Shown: positions 8,175 to 16,042 of the stretch, piece by piece
How the letters are laid out: the number at the start of each line of letters is the position of its first letter
Numbering within the stretch: the first letter of the stretch is position 1
DNA from: Clostridia bacterium
GTDB lineage: Bacteria > Bacillota > Clostridia > Oscillospirales > CAG-272
Assembly (NCBI GenBank): GCA_017472255.1
Contig: JAFUQU010000038.1
Span: 226,214-290,213, forward strand
Direction of reading: 5' to 3'
Length of the DNA: 64,000 nucleotides
The notes under the pieces: generated by a model
Database searches by the model: none
Seen by the model: only the letters and a program-made list of their open reading frames with translations
Told to the model about the DNA's origin: nothing
Program-made: the position numbers and the translations under genes

Positions 8175-8694
8175 TTTGTTCCCCCTCCGTCAGATGTTCT
8201 CTCAGCTTCTTTTTCGCGCGGTTGACCCGCATTTTCAGCACCGCCTCATTGGTGCGCAGAATGGACGCGATCTCCGCCCATGTATAGCCCTCGCCGTAAT
8301 GCAGGCGAAAGAGCATCTGCGTCTCGGGCGGCAGGGTGGACAGCAGACTGTCCAGTGTGTCGGAAAAATATTCGTCCTCCGACGCCATATCCCCGGGCAG
8401 CTCCGCATGACGGCTTCGCTCCCGTTTGAGACGGCGGTAGTAGTCGGCGGCACGGTTTTTCGCGCAGCGGATAAACCACGCCTGTTCTTCCTCCGCCGTC
8501 AGTGCCCGGGGCGGTTTGCGCAAATACTGCAAAAACACGTCCTGCACCGCGTCTTCCACCTCCGCCGCACCGTAACGTGCCAGCCATGAGCGGCAGATGC
8601 GCGTTACCAGCGGATAATATTCAGCCACAATCCCTGCAGTATCCAGCGACCTGCGGTCATTCATGGAATAGGTTTCCACGGATTGCGCTTCCAT
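8158..8694 (-). CDS. ECF-type RNA polymerase sigma factor
   Basis: A 178-residue two-domain sigma factor. Region 2 spans about residues 20-95 (VEDAVQDVFLQYLRKPPRAL, then WFIRCAKNRAADYYRR). Region 4 spans about 115-165 (LPPETQMLFRLHYGEGYTWAEIASIL, then VLKMRVNRAKKKLREHL) and contains the -35-binding HTH. AAAGGAG precedes the ATG at 8694. It is followed by an overlapping membrane partner gene and faces a second sigma factor gene at 8893. Confidence 0.92.
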   Translation of the reverse strand: MEAQSVETYSMNDRRSLDTAGIVAEYYPLVTRICRSWLARYGAAEVEDAVQDVFLQYLRKPPRALTAEEEQAWFIRCAKNRAADYYRRLKRERSRHAELPGDMASEDEYFSDTLDSLLSTLPPETQMLFRLHYGEGYTWAEIASILRTNEAVLKMRVNRAKKKLREHLTEGEQNAYQS

Positions 8695-8719
8695 TGAATC
8701 ACGCTCCTTTGTTTGTTCT

Positions 8720-8740
8720 TTATGAAAGCTGCTTTCATAA
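8720..8740. promoter_or_regulatory. 21 bp perfect palindrome in the sigma factor leader
   Basis: TTATGAAAGC-T-GCTTTCATAA, located between the putative -10 (8747-8750) and the RBS of the sigma gene starting at 8694. It could be an operator or a 5' UTR hairpin. Confidence 0.55.
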
Positions 8741-8746
8741 GATTAA

Positions 8747-8773
8747 GACGATACAGGGAGACAAAAAGTAACA
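8747..8773 (-). promoter_or_regulatory. Candidate ECF-type (autoregulated) promoter
   Basis: The minus strand reads TGTTAC (8768-8773), 17 bases, CGTC (8747-8750). This resembles the AAC-type -35 and CGTC -10 of ECF promoters and lies in front of the ECF gene itself, so autoregulation is plausible. Confidence 0.45.
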
Positions 8774-8892
8774 CGAAACTGAAGTTTGTAAAAAATAAAT
8801 TTAAATTTTTTCAAAATTCGCCGCACTTTTCTGTAAGATTTCCCGTCCAAAAGGGTACATATGGTATAGAAACCCCAAAAGGAGGTCTGACC

Positions 8893-9432
8893 TTGAACGA
8901 TATCGCCATCATTGAGCTGTTCTGGCAGCGCTCGGAGCGCGCCATCGAGCGGCTGGCGGAAAAATACGGACGGCTCGCCGAATCAGTGGCCATGAATATC
9001 CTGCACGACCGGCTCGATACCGAGGAATGCATGAACGACAGCTATCTGGGTATGTGGAATTCCCTGCCGCCCGAACGCCCCCGGATGCTGCCCGCCTATT
9101 TCACCGCCATCACCCGGAATCTCGCCCTTAAGCGCTGCCGTTACCGGCATACCGCCGGACGCAGCGCCATCCTGTGCGAGCTGACCGATCTCTGCGGAAG
9201 CACACCTTCGCCGGAGGAGGAGCTGAACGAGGCAGCGCGCATTATCGGCGAATTTCTTGAAAAGCTGGACAAGCCCTCCCGGGTGTTGTTCATGCGGCGG
9301 TATTATCTCTGCGAGAGCGTTGCGGACGCGGCGGAAGCGATCGGCATCAGCGAGAATACCGCAGGAGTAAGACTTTCCCGGATGCGGGCAAAGCTGAAAA
9401 AGATGCTGGAAAGTGAGGGGATTCTCGTATGA
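8893..9432 (+). CDS. RNA polymerase sigma factor, sigma-70 family (ECF-like)
   Basis: 179 residues. The TTG at 8893 is chosen as start because AAAGGAGG sits 8 bases upstream; the open frame upstream of it has no RBS and low-complexity residues. Region 2 includes DTEECMNDSYLGMWNSLPPE and YFTAITRNLALKRCRYR. Region 4 includes LDKPSRVLFMRRYYLCESVADAA and AIGISENTAGVRLSRMRAKLKKML. The stop overlaps the start of the next gene by ATGA, so it is coupled to the LRR membrane protein. It is divergent from the ECF gene at 8158-8694. Confidence 0.9.
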   Translation: MNDIAIIELFWQRSERAIERLAEKYGRLAESVAMNILHDRLDTEECMNDSYLGMWNSLPPERPRMLPAYFTAITRNLALKRCRYRHTAGRSAILCELTDLCGSTPSPEEELNEAARIIGEFLEKLDKPSRVLFMRRYYLCESVADAAEAIGISENTAGVRLSRMRAKLKKMLESEGILV

Positions 9433-11510
9433 CTGAACTGGATTTTCTGGAAGCGGTCGGCCGCGTGGACGAGCGTTATGTGGTCGAATGCCTGAACTAT
9501 CATAAACCGCGCCGCAGCGGTCTTCGCTATGCGCAGGCCGCCGCGTGGATTGCCGCCTGTCTGCTGATGATTGTCAGCGCGTCGCTGATTTTTCTTCATC
9601 AGCCGATTGTGGAGGTGGACGGCTTCTGCATACAGGGCGGCGTGCTGCTGGCTTACACCGGCGACGATACGGAGGTGAATATCCCCGAAACGGTGCGCGA
9701 AATCGCCGATTATGCCTTCTATGAAAACGCCAACGCATCGCAGATCGAGGTGATAAATCTGGGCGCGGGAACAAAAAAGGTGAGCGTCAACTCCTTTGCC
9801 GGACTGACCGGGCTGATTGAGCTGAAAATCTCTGCGGAGAACAAATCCTTCGTCTATGAAGACGGCATCGTCATGACCGCCGACGGGGAGATTTTCCTGA
9901 AATACGAGCGAACCGGCGAGACCTCCTACACCCTGCCCGAAAGCGTGAAATACATCGCTGCCCACGCATTCCAGAACTGTGATCTGGAGAGCGTTGACTT
10001 CGGTGACAGCCTGACTTATGTCGGCTATAACGCCTTTGCCGACTGTCACAGGCTGACTGCCATCAACCTCCCCGATTCGGTGACAATCATCGACGAAGGC
10101 GCGTTTGCGTACTGCACCTCGGCAGTGGACGGACATATTCCCGACTCCGCTTATGTGGGAAACAACGCGTTTGAAGCGGTGCCATTTTATCTGACGCGGC
10201 TGGCCGGACTTCCCTGCCCGCTGGAGGAAATCAAGCGCGGGCTGATTACGCCCTCTCAGGCCATTCAGCGGAGCAATCTGGATTCGCTGGAAGCGCAGAT
10301 CGAGTATGTCCTCGCCTCCCTCGCCGGAATCGATTACACCCCGGATGATGCCGCTAAGTTCGCCTACGGCGCTGTCCACTCTATGCCGGAGGTTCCGGAG
10401 GGCTATGTCATCCCCACGGAATTTACATGGGATCAGCTCACCTACGCCGACCGTGGCTGGGGCAATACCGGCATCTACGATGTACAGATTCTCCTGCCCT
10501 GTGACGGCTTCACCATTGTGATGCAGGCATATAGCTATGACACCAATGATGCGCTGTATTGGTCGGATGTGCGCTTCCGGCTTACCGGCGTTTTCCTGAT
10601 GTCTGACGAAACGGGCGAATCCGCCGAAGACAGCCACGGCTGGTCGTATACCTTCGATGTTGAGGACGGGATATGGAAGGCCATTACCTTTACTCATGAG
10701 GATGGTCGGATTGTGCGAAGTGCCGGCGGACGCCTGAGCATGACCGAATACCGTCTGATCTGGTCGCCGGAGGGTACGCGCTGCGCCGTGGAATGGACAA
10801 ACGGCGGACAAACCTTCTTCTATATTCAGATTCTGAACAACGACAAGGTATATGATTATTATGACTACAACGACTACATCAATAAATATTTCGGCGAATA
10901 TCAGACCGGGACGCTGGTCTGGGTGGACGAGGACACCGTGGAGGGCGAGAACGAGTTCGGACGCTTTTCCTTCGACGTGTTCGATGTGGAACCGGTGCAG
11001 CTCACATGGGATGAATGGCTCCACGACCCGAACAACACGGAGCGGGTCAGAGTTACCCACCAATCAGACCCTTATCCGGTCACTCTCGATATTCCTGCCA
11101 CATGGAGCCTCCGTACCGTCTATTACGACAACCTTCGCGAGGACGCGGGCAAGGATGGCTATCGGCTGCTGTTTAACTGCGGTATCCTGATGGAACTGAT
11201 GACCGACAGCCAAGGCGAGTGGTCGCTGGAAAACCTGCGAGGCACCGGATGGCTGAATGACAATGTGGTGGATATCCTCTACGGAACCTCCGCACAGGGG
11301 TATGATTATGTGATCCTGCGGAATGTCCCGCGTTATTATGAAACTCATACCTGCGACGATAAGGAGGGGCAGTATATCGTAGTGTTCCGCGTGAACGGAA
11401 AAGCGGTGTTTAACTTCGCGCTGACTGTCTATGAAGACGATGCAGACACCTATCTGGAGGATATGCTCTATCCGATCATCGACAGCGTAACAATCATGGA
11501 GTCCGAGTAA
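9429..11510 (+). CDS. Membrane-anchored BspA-type leucine-rich repeat protein
   Basis: 693 residues. A short cytoplasmic N-terminus of about 36 residues precedes one membrane span (AAAWIAACLLMIVSASLIFL, about 37-56). Then come BspA-like LRR_5 repeats over about residues 75-240, recognisable as VREIADYAFYEN, SVKYIAAHAFQNC, LTYVGYNAFADC and VTIIDEGAFAYC. The C-terminal 400 residues are beta-rich without a recognised domain. It overlaps the upstream sigma gene by 4 bases, so like the opposite module it is probably a sensor or effector tied to the sigma factor. BspA repeats in other bacteria serve adhesion; here the role is inferred only. Confidence 0.75.
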   Translation: MTELDFLEAVGRVDERYVVECLNYHKPRRSGLRYAQAAAWIAACLLMIVSASLIFLHQPIVEVDGFCIQGGVLLAYTGDDTEVNIPETVREIADYAFYENANASQIEVINLGAGTKKVSVNSFAGLTGLIELKISAENKSFVYEDGIVMTADGEIFLKYERTGETSYTLPESVKYIAAHAFQNCDLESVDFGDSLTYVGYNAFADCHRLTAINLPDSVTIIDEGAFAYCTSAVDGHIPDSAYVGNNAFEAVPFYLTRLAGLPCPLEEIKRGLITPSQAIQRSNLDSLEAQIEYVLASLAGIDYTPDDAAKFAYGAVHSMPEVPEGYVIPTEFTWDQLTYADRGWGNTGIYDVQILLPCDGFTIVMQAYSYDTNDALYWSDVRFRLTGVFLMSDETGESAEDSHGWSYTFDVEDGIWKAITFTHEDGRIVRSAGGRLSMTEYRLIWSPEGTRCAVEWTNGGQTFFYIQILNNDKVYDYYDYNDYINKYFGEYQTGTLVWVDEDTVEGENEFGRFSFDVFDVEPVQLTWDEWLHDPNNTERVRVTHQSDPYPVTLDIPATWSLRTVYYDNLREDAGKDGYRLLFNCGILMELMTDSQGEWSLENLRGTGWLNDNVVDILYGTSAQGYDYVILRNVPRYYETHTCDDKEGQYIVVFRVNGKAVFNFALTVYEDDADTYLEDMLYPIIDSVTIMESE

Positions 11511-11517
11511 AAATGAC

Positions 11518-11542
11518 GGGTGCCGCGTCAAACGCGGCACCC
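11518..11542. terminator. Bidirectional terminator
   Basis: GGGTGCCGCGT-CAA-ACGCGGCACCC, flanked by AAAA on the left and CCCGTTT on the right, between the convergent LRR gene and the Spo0A-like gene. Confidence 0.8.
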
Positions 11543-11548
11543 TCCCGT

Positions 11549-11914
11549 TTATAGATGTCCATAATACATACTGCGCAGCTTATCCCGGATGGCCATCACA
11601 AATTCGGTGGGCGTGGGACGGACGTCATCGTGATAGTCTTCCTTGCCGAAGCATTCGGACAGCACCTCCAAATCGCCCTGATAGCAGACCGTGTCAATGG
11701 TGCGACGGATGGTTCCCTCCACACCGGCTTCGGTGGTATGACAGCGGCGGGCGATATGCCAGTACAGCTCCTTCAGCTCCAGCCTCGTGGGACAATCCGC
11801 GCCCAGCAGAATATACATAGCACAGCGCAGATAGCGGCAGCCCGCACGGTTTACCGGCAGCCCCAGACGCACGAACAGCCTGGATGTCAGGCGGTCAATT
11901 TCTTCCTCAGTCAT
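11549..11914 (-). CDS. Stand-alone Spo0A C-terminal (DNA-binding) domain protein
   Basis: About 121 residues from the ATG at 11914, which follows AGGAGG by 6 bases; the longer frame to 12013 lacks an RBS. The whole protein corresponds to the Spo0A effector domain: LFVRLGLPVNRAGCRYLRCAM, then LYWHIARRCHTTEAGVEGTIRR (the recognition HTH region) and PTPTEFVMAIRDKLR. The phospho-receiver domain of Spo0A is absent, so it cannot be controlled by the usual phosphorelay. It may act as a constitutive, dimerisation-controlled or antagonistic regulator at 0A-box-like sites. It has its own promoter at 12022-12050. Confidence 0.85.
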   Translation of the reverse strand: MTEEEIDRLTSRLFVRLGLPVNRAGCRYLRCAMYILLGADCPTRLELKELYWHIARRCHTTEAGVEGTIRRTIDTVCYQGDLEVLSECFGKEDYHDDVRPTPTEFVMAIRDKLRSMYYGHL

Positions 11915-12021
11915 ATGTTTCCTCCTGCCGGGCATATCGGTATTTGATGTAATATCGGTGAACGTGTTTGTCAAAAAGCACGTGCAGACACTCCTCTCAT
12001 TCAGTAAAACCACGTTTCAAC

Positions 12022-12050
12022 AGTATATCATATTTATGAAGCAAAATCAA
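12022..12050 (-). promoter_or_regulatory. Promoter of the Spo0A-like gene
   Basis: The minus strand reads TTGATT (12045-12050), 17 bp spacer, TATACT (12022-12027). It leaves a leader of about 100 bases before the ATG at 11914. Confidence 0.65.
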
Positions 12051-12068
12051 GAGTTTCATGAAAAAACG

Positions 12069-12100
12069 TGAGAAGCCCCCGCCGCAGCGGGGGCTTCTCA
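12069..12100 (-). terminator. Rho-independent terminator after the second SBP
   Basis: TGAGAAGCCCCCGC-CGCA-GCGGGGGCTTCTCA, followed on the minus strand by CGTTTTTT. Confidence 0.9.
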
Positions 12101-12117
12101 TGTTTATGTGACAGAGG

Positions 12118-13581
12118 TTATTTGCTTGCGAACGCTTCCAGAGAGGCATCGATTTCCGTCTCAACCTTCGTCTTCTGTGTGGCAATGATGGAAGCCAGAT
12201 CACCGGCGCCGTTACGGACGGAGGTCGCTACTTTGCTGCGCAGATCCGAGCCCCAGCCGAACGCATAAGCAGTCAGATAAGTACGGGTGCTGCGAATGAT
12301 ATCCAGCATTTCCGCAGTTTCCTCATCGCGAATGTTCTTGACGCTGAGGGTTACATCATAGTAAGCCGGAACAACATCCTTGTAGGAGAGATAAGCCAGA
12401 GCGTCCAGCACATAGGATGCGGTCTCAATGTCGGGGTTGGAGCTGGGAATCGTAAGGAAGTACGTCCAAAGTGCAACAGGGCTGATGTAATTCTCCTGAT
12501 CTTCATCAAACTTGGGCATCGGCACGATACCGTAATCGTCCGTCATGTCGGCATAACGTCCGCCGCCGTCGCCGCTCTTGATTTCGCTTCCCACGAACAT
12601 GGCACGACCCGCGCCGAACACCAGCTCATAGTGCGAACCATCGGTTGTGGTATTGCCGAAATGCGCGATACCGTTGCCGGCAAAAACCTTCGCCAGCTTT
12701 TCGGCTACCGCATAGTATTTATCGGTGCCTGCGGTAAAGGTAGGCGTATTATCTTCCATGCGTACATATTTCTCGCCGCAGGAGATGAAAGCCTGGGTAA
12801 TGCAGTCGGGCGACATGGAAGTAAAGCCGTATACAGCGTTTCCGTTTGCGTTGAAGGTGTAGCTTTCGTCGCCGTTCAGGTTGTGACCTACATTGACGTA
12901 CTCATAGAGCTTGTCGTATGTCCACTTGCCCTCTTTTACGATATGATAGGGAAGATCAAGCTGGAGGTTGGTGATCATGTTGCGGTTGAAGTACATACAC
13001 CAGCTCATTTCAAAGTTGTGCAGGCTGATATCGCTAGATGCGAAGTACAGCGCCTCATTGTCGCCGATCCGCATATCCTCCATCACCGCGTGATCCCACC
13101 ACGGCTCGTCAAACTGGAAGCCGACGCCTTCGTTCAGATCCCAGAGCAGACCGTCCGACACCACGCCGCCCAGAGTATCGGTACGAAGATAGGCTGCCTG
13201 ATATACGTTGTCGCCCGCCATGACCACGTTGCGGACTGTAGTATTCAGGTCATTGCCCCCCATGCCGACCTCAACAAGATTGAAATTGTACTTTTCCTCA
13301 ACCGTTTCGTTGCGCTTCCAGACCGCATCGTCGAGGATATCACCGGACATTTCTACATCGATCATGTAATAGTCGTTGCCAGCATTAACGTTGAGGATGT
13401 TGAAATCCGCACCACCGAGGTCGAGATCAGCATACTCGTATTCGGGTTCCGCCGCGGTGGTAGCGGCAGTGGTGGTGTCGCTGGAGGTGGTGTCCTGCGA
13501 GCCAGACGCTTCGCTGCCGCAGGCAAGTGCCTGAGACGAAACCATCAGCAGACAGAGTAAGAACGCAATTTTTCTTTTCAT
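12118..13581 (-). CDS. Extracellular solute-binding lipoprotein (second copy)
   Basis: 487 residues starting MKRKIAFLLCLLMVSSQALAC, a lipoprotein signal with lipobox Cys21, then a Ser/Thr-rich linker and a binding-protein fold. The segment DILDDAVWKRNETVEEKYNF parallels the other two SBPs in the window. GGAGG precedes the ATG at 13581. No ABC permease is nearby. It is divergent from an AraC-type regulator, and the two share overlapping promoters, so that regulator probably controls it. The paralogy suggests related sugar ligands, but the ligand is unknown. Confidence 0.85.
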   Translation of the reverse strand: MKRKIAFLLCLLMVSSQALACGSEASGSQDTTSSDTTTAATTAAEPEYEYADLDLGGADFNILNVNAGNDYYMIDVEMSGDILDDAVWKRNETVEEKYNFNLVEVGMGGNDLNTTVRNVVMAGDNVYQAAYLRTDTLGGVVSDGLLWDLNEGVGFQFDEPWWDHAVMEDMRIGDNEALYFASSDISLHNFEMSWCMYFNRNMITNLQLDLPYHIVKEGKWTYDKLYEYVNVGHNLNGDESYTFNANGNAVYGFTSMSPDCITQAFISCGEKYVRMEDNTPTFTAGTDKYYAVAEKLAKVFAGNGIAHFGNTTTDGSHYELVFGAGRAMFVGSEIKSGDGGGRYADMTDDYGIVPMPKFDEDQENYISPVALWTYFLTIPSSNPDIETASYVLDALAYLSYKDVVPAYYDVTLSVKNIRDEETAEMLDIIRSTRTYLTAYAFGWGSDLRSKVATSVRNGAGDLASIIATQKTKVETEIDASLEAFASK

Positions 13582-13671
13582 GATAATTCCTCCATTATAC
13601 TTATATTTCGTTCAGGATTTTACAGTGACAGTTATGACAAAATAGCATACCGCTGTCTTCCCCGGCATTTC

Positions 13672-13682
13672 GGTAAAATGTC
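13672..13682. promoter_or_regulatory. Candidate regulator half-site repeat
   Basis: GGTAAAATGTC here recurs exactly at 13725-13735 within the palindrome, 53 bp away on the same strand. Direct repeats at this scale fit AraC-family half-sites. Confidence 0.35.
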
Positions 13683-13703
13683 GTAAATTTCTCTGAAATC
13701 CTA

Positions 13704-13737
13704 TTGACATTTTATCATATTCATGGTAAAATGTCAA
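13704..13737. promoter_or_regulatory. Two overlapping face-to-face promoters in one palindrome
   Basis: Plus strand: TTGACA (13704-13709), 17 bp, TAAAAT (13727-13732), toward the AraC gene. Minus strand: TTGACA (13732-13737), 17 bp, TAAAAT (13709-13714), toward the SBP gene. The arms TTGACATTTTA and TAAAATGTCAA are perfect 11 bp complements, so the same bases serve as -35 one way and -10 the other way. Confidence 0.7.
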
Positions 13738-13767
13738 GGAAAGAAACGTACAGGATGGTGATATTTT

Positions 13768-14613
13768 GTGACAAAAAATGCTTTTCTTGACCGCATCATA
13801 TACGAAGCCAAGCACGACAGCTCCACTGAACCAACGCTCTGGACACCTAAGCATTTGACAGTAAACCCGATGATTCACTTTCACCAGGCGGTAGAGGTCA
13901 TCTATATTGAGAAGGGAGAAGCTACCATGCGGGTCGATCTTCATGAAGATGTGACCGTAACGGCGGGCGAATTTTTTGTTGTCGATGAGGCGGTGCTGCA
14001 CAGTACGCTGGCATCGACAGACGGGAAATTCCACCTCATGCTGATTCCCACAGCGGAGCTGGACGGCTTTCTTCATCTGCGCGGCAATCGCTGCTTCGGT
14101 GCATACAAATGCCCGGACAACAGGTACGGTTCCCTGTCCGCCCTCGTCAAGGAGATATATGGGCTTGGTTTGAGTGCGTTGTCCAATGAGAAGAAGGAAT
14201 ACCGTAAAATTCTGCTGAACGCTCTGCTTTCCGGTATCCTCATGTGTACCGGCGCCAAGCCAAAGTATGAGCGCGCATCAACACATCTGGCGCCGATCAT
14301 ACTGTACATTCAGGAGCACATCAGCGAGCCGTTCACCATTAAGGAGCTGGCCGCCCATTTCGGCTACACGCCCCGCAGTCTGAGTACACTTTTTGGCAGT
14401 ATGTCGCCCAAAAACTCTCACCTTTCCTCTACCTCTCTCAAGCAGTATATCGCTATCCTGCGCCTGTCCAACGCCAAGCAGATGCTGGACAGCGGCGCCA
14501 CGCTGGAGGAAGCCGCCGAAGGCAGCGGCTACGGCTGTATGCGCAGCTTCCACCGCGCCTTCGCCACGCTGGAACATATTACCCCCGGCGAGTATGCCGG
14601 GCGGCAAAAATGA
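13768..14613 (+). CDS. AraC-family transcriptional regulator
   Basis: 281 residues, GTG start at 13768 (GTG ACA AAA AAT). The N-terminal cupin-like ligand domain includes MIHFHQAVEVIYIEKGEATM and VTAGEFFVVDEAVLHS. The C-terminal pair of HTH motifs lies at about residues 175-275: FTIKELAAHFGYTPRSLSTLF, then LEEAAEGSGYGCMRSFHRAF and ITPGEYAGR. The segment between the first HTH and RLSNAKQML is a little longer than usual. It is divergent from the SBP gene and likely regulates it in response to a sugar. Confidence 0.9.
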   Translation: MTKNAFLDRIIYEAKHDSSTEPTLWTPKHLTVNPMIHFHQAVEVIYIEKGEATMRVDLHEDVTVTAGEFFVVDEAVLHSTLASTDGKFHLMLIPTAELDGFLHLRGNRCFGAYKCPDNRYGSLSALVKEIYGLGLSALSNEKKEYRKILLNALLSGILMCTGAKPKYERASTHLAPIILYIQEHISEPFTIKELAAHFGYTPRSLSTLFGSMSPKNSHLSSTSLKQYIAILRLSNAKQMLDSGATLEEAAEGSGYGCMRSFHRAFATLEHITPGEYAGRQK

Positions 14614-14641
14614 TATTTGCATATTATTCACGCAATGTCTC

Positions 14642-14670
14642 TTGACATCGCCGCCCATATCTGCTATGCT
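14642..14670 (+). promoter_or_regulatory. Promoter of bcp
   Basis: TTGACA (14642-14647), 17 bp spacer, TATGCT (14665-14670), about 50 bases upstream of the bcp ATG. Confidence 0.7.
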
Positions 14671-14720
14671 AATAGCAAGAGGCGCGCCGCGCCCAATTTT
14701 CCATCAAAGGAGACCCATTT

Positions 14721-15185
14721 ATGCTCGAACAAGGCACCAAAGCCCCCGCATTCACCCTTCCCGACAAGGACGGCAATCCCGTCAGCCTGTCCGATTTCGC
14801 AGGCAAAAAGGTCGTGCTCTACTTCTACCCGAAGGATAACACCGCCGGCTGCACCAAGCAGGCCTGCGCATTCGCCGCCGCATACGAGGATTTCAAATCC
14901 CTCGACGTGGTTGTCATCGGCGTCAGCAAGGATTCCACCGCGTCCCATCAGAAGTTCGCGGACAAGTTTAATCTGCCCTTCATCCTCCTTTCCGACCCCG
15001 ATCGTCTTGCCATCGAACCCTACGGCGTGTGGCAGGAAAAGAAGCAGTGCGGAAAGGTAAGCATGGGCGTAGTTCGCACGACCTATATCATCGACGAGAA
15101 CGGCAATATCGAAAAGGTAATGCCCAAGGTCAAGCCCGATACCAACGCCTCTGAGATTCTGGATTATCTCAAAGCAGCAAAATAA
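14721..15185 (+). CDS. bcp: Thiol peroxidase, Bcp/PrxQ-type peroxiredoxin
   Basis: 154 residues. Thioredoxin-fold peroxidase that reduces hydrogen peroxide and organic hydroperoxides in the cytoplasm. The peroxidatic motif YPKDNTAGCTKQACAF holds Cys44 within the PxxxTxxC context and the resolving Cys49 five residues later, the atypical 2-Cys PrxQ arrangement. Later KVSMGVVRTTYIIDENG is also family-typical. AAAGGAG precedes the ATG. Single gene with its own promoter and a terminator; it fits oxygen defence in an anaerobe. Confidence 0.95.
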   Translation: MLEQGTKAPAFTLPDKDGNPVSLSDFAGKKVVLYFYPKDNTAGCTKQACAFAAAYEDFKSLDVVVIGVSKDSTASHQKFADKFNLPFILLSDPDRLAIEPYGVWQEKKQCGKVSMGVVRTTYIIDENGNIEKVMPKVKPDTNASEILDYLKAAK

Positions 15186-15189
15186 TTCT

Positions 15190-15233
15190 TGAGAAAGCAC
15201 TTCCAGCGCGTCAGCGCCGGAAGTGCTTTCTCA
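15190..15233. terminator. Terminator shared by bcp and the convergent ArsR-like gene
   Basis: Arms TGAGAAAGCACTTCC (15190-15204) and GGAAGTGCTTTCTCA (15219-15233) with an inner GC-rich loop. It overlaps the last codons of the minus-strand gene. Confidence 0.75.
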
Positions 15234-15849
15234 TTGATTCCTGCTGAAAATTCCCCTGCGTGTAGGTGGTGTCCACCATGTCGCAGATGCCCGCCAGCAG
15301 CATAATCAGTCCCTGTACGCGGTGGGGACGGATGGCATAGCGCCCCTTGCCCTCGTTTTCGCTGTCTTCGAAGACCAGATCAGCGGCAATCAGCGGTTTC
15401 AAATGGTGGTAGACCTGCCCGGTGGACGAGAAACCGCAGTCGCTGACAAGCTCAGCTACCGTGCGCGGCTTTCGCAGGATTGCCAGCAGCAGGTTTAGTC
15501 GGTCGTTGCTGCCGATGCAGGCAAGTACCTGCTCGGCGGTGCGGTTCTCGATCAGTGGCAGCAGATCGTCGGTGCTGACAGCGCTGCGAATCCAGTTTGA
15601 CTGCCGTCCTCCCGACGTAAAAACGCCCATGTAGGTGATCAGACCGCTTTGACCGCTCTTACCGCATTCCTGCTGAAGCCGAACCATCCGGGCGTTCAGC
15701 TCGGCATCGGGATGGTGCATATCGATCTGATGTACATGGCCAACCTTTTCCGCTCCATCGTTCATTGTCGGCTTGCCGGTAAGCAGCTGCTTCAGCTCCG
15801 CCAGCTCCCGTTTGATCTCATCGATCTCCTGTGCAAAATTTCTTTCCAT
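15211..15849 (-). CDS. ArsR-like winged-helix transcriptional regulator
   Basis: 212 residues. The N-terminus is a short coiled coil (FAQEIDEIKRELAELKQLL), then a variable middle, then a winged helix at about residues 110-175: ACIGSNDRLNLLLAILRKPR, TVAELVSDCGFSSTGQVYHH as recognition helix, and a wing FEDSENEGKGRYAIRPHR. No clear metal-binding cysteine pair is visible. AAAGGAG precedes the ATG at 15849. An inverted repeat brackets its promoter, which suggests autorepression. The adjacent divergent gene is an ABC transporter remnant, possibly its former target. Confidence 0.75.
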   Translation of the reverse strand: MERNFAQEIDEIKRELAELKQLLTGKPTMNDGAEKVGHVHQIDMHHPDAELNARMVRLQQECGKSGQSGLITYMGVFTSGGRQSNWIRSAVSTDDLLPLIENRTAEQVLACIGSNDRLNLLLAILRKPRTVAELVSDCGFSSTGQVYHHLKPLIAADLVFEDSENEGKGRYAIRPHRVQGLIMLLAGICDMVDTTYTQGNFQQESMRKHFRR

Positions 15850-15883
15850 TTCTTCCTTCTCCTTTAAATTCGGTATTCCGGAT

Positions 15884-15931
15884 TTCCGTATTTATAGTAT
15901 ATCACATTTCTTTTATTTTGTCAATACGGAA
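15884..15931 (-). promoter_or_regulatory. Promoter with flanking operator arms for the ArsR-like gene
   Basis: The minus strand reads TTGACA (15919-15924), 17 bp, TATACT (15896-15901). Perfect 9 bp arms TTCCGTATT (15884-15892) and AATACGGAA (15923-15931) lie just after the -10 and over the -35, placing a dimeric repressor across the promoter. Confidence 0.6.
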
Positions 15932-16042
15932 TTACGAATTTCAGAATTTTTTATTCAACCAAATGGTCATTCTCCGGAAACGATTTTCTAACACCGATCT
16001 GTTTACTGCTTTTCGCTATTTCTTTGAAAGGAGATGATTTCA

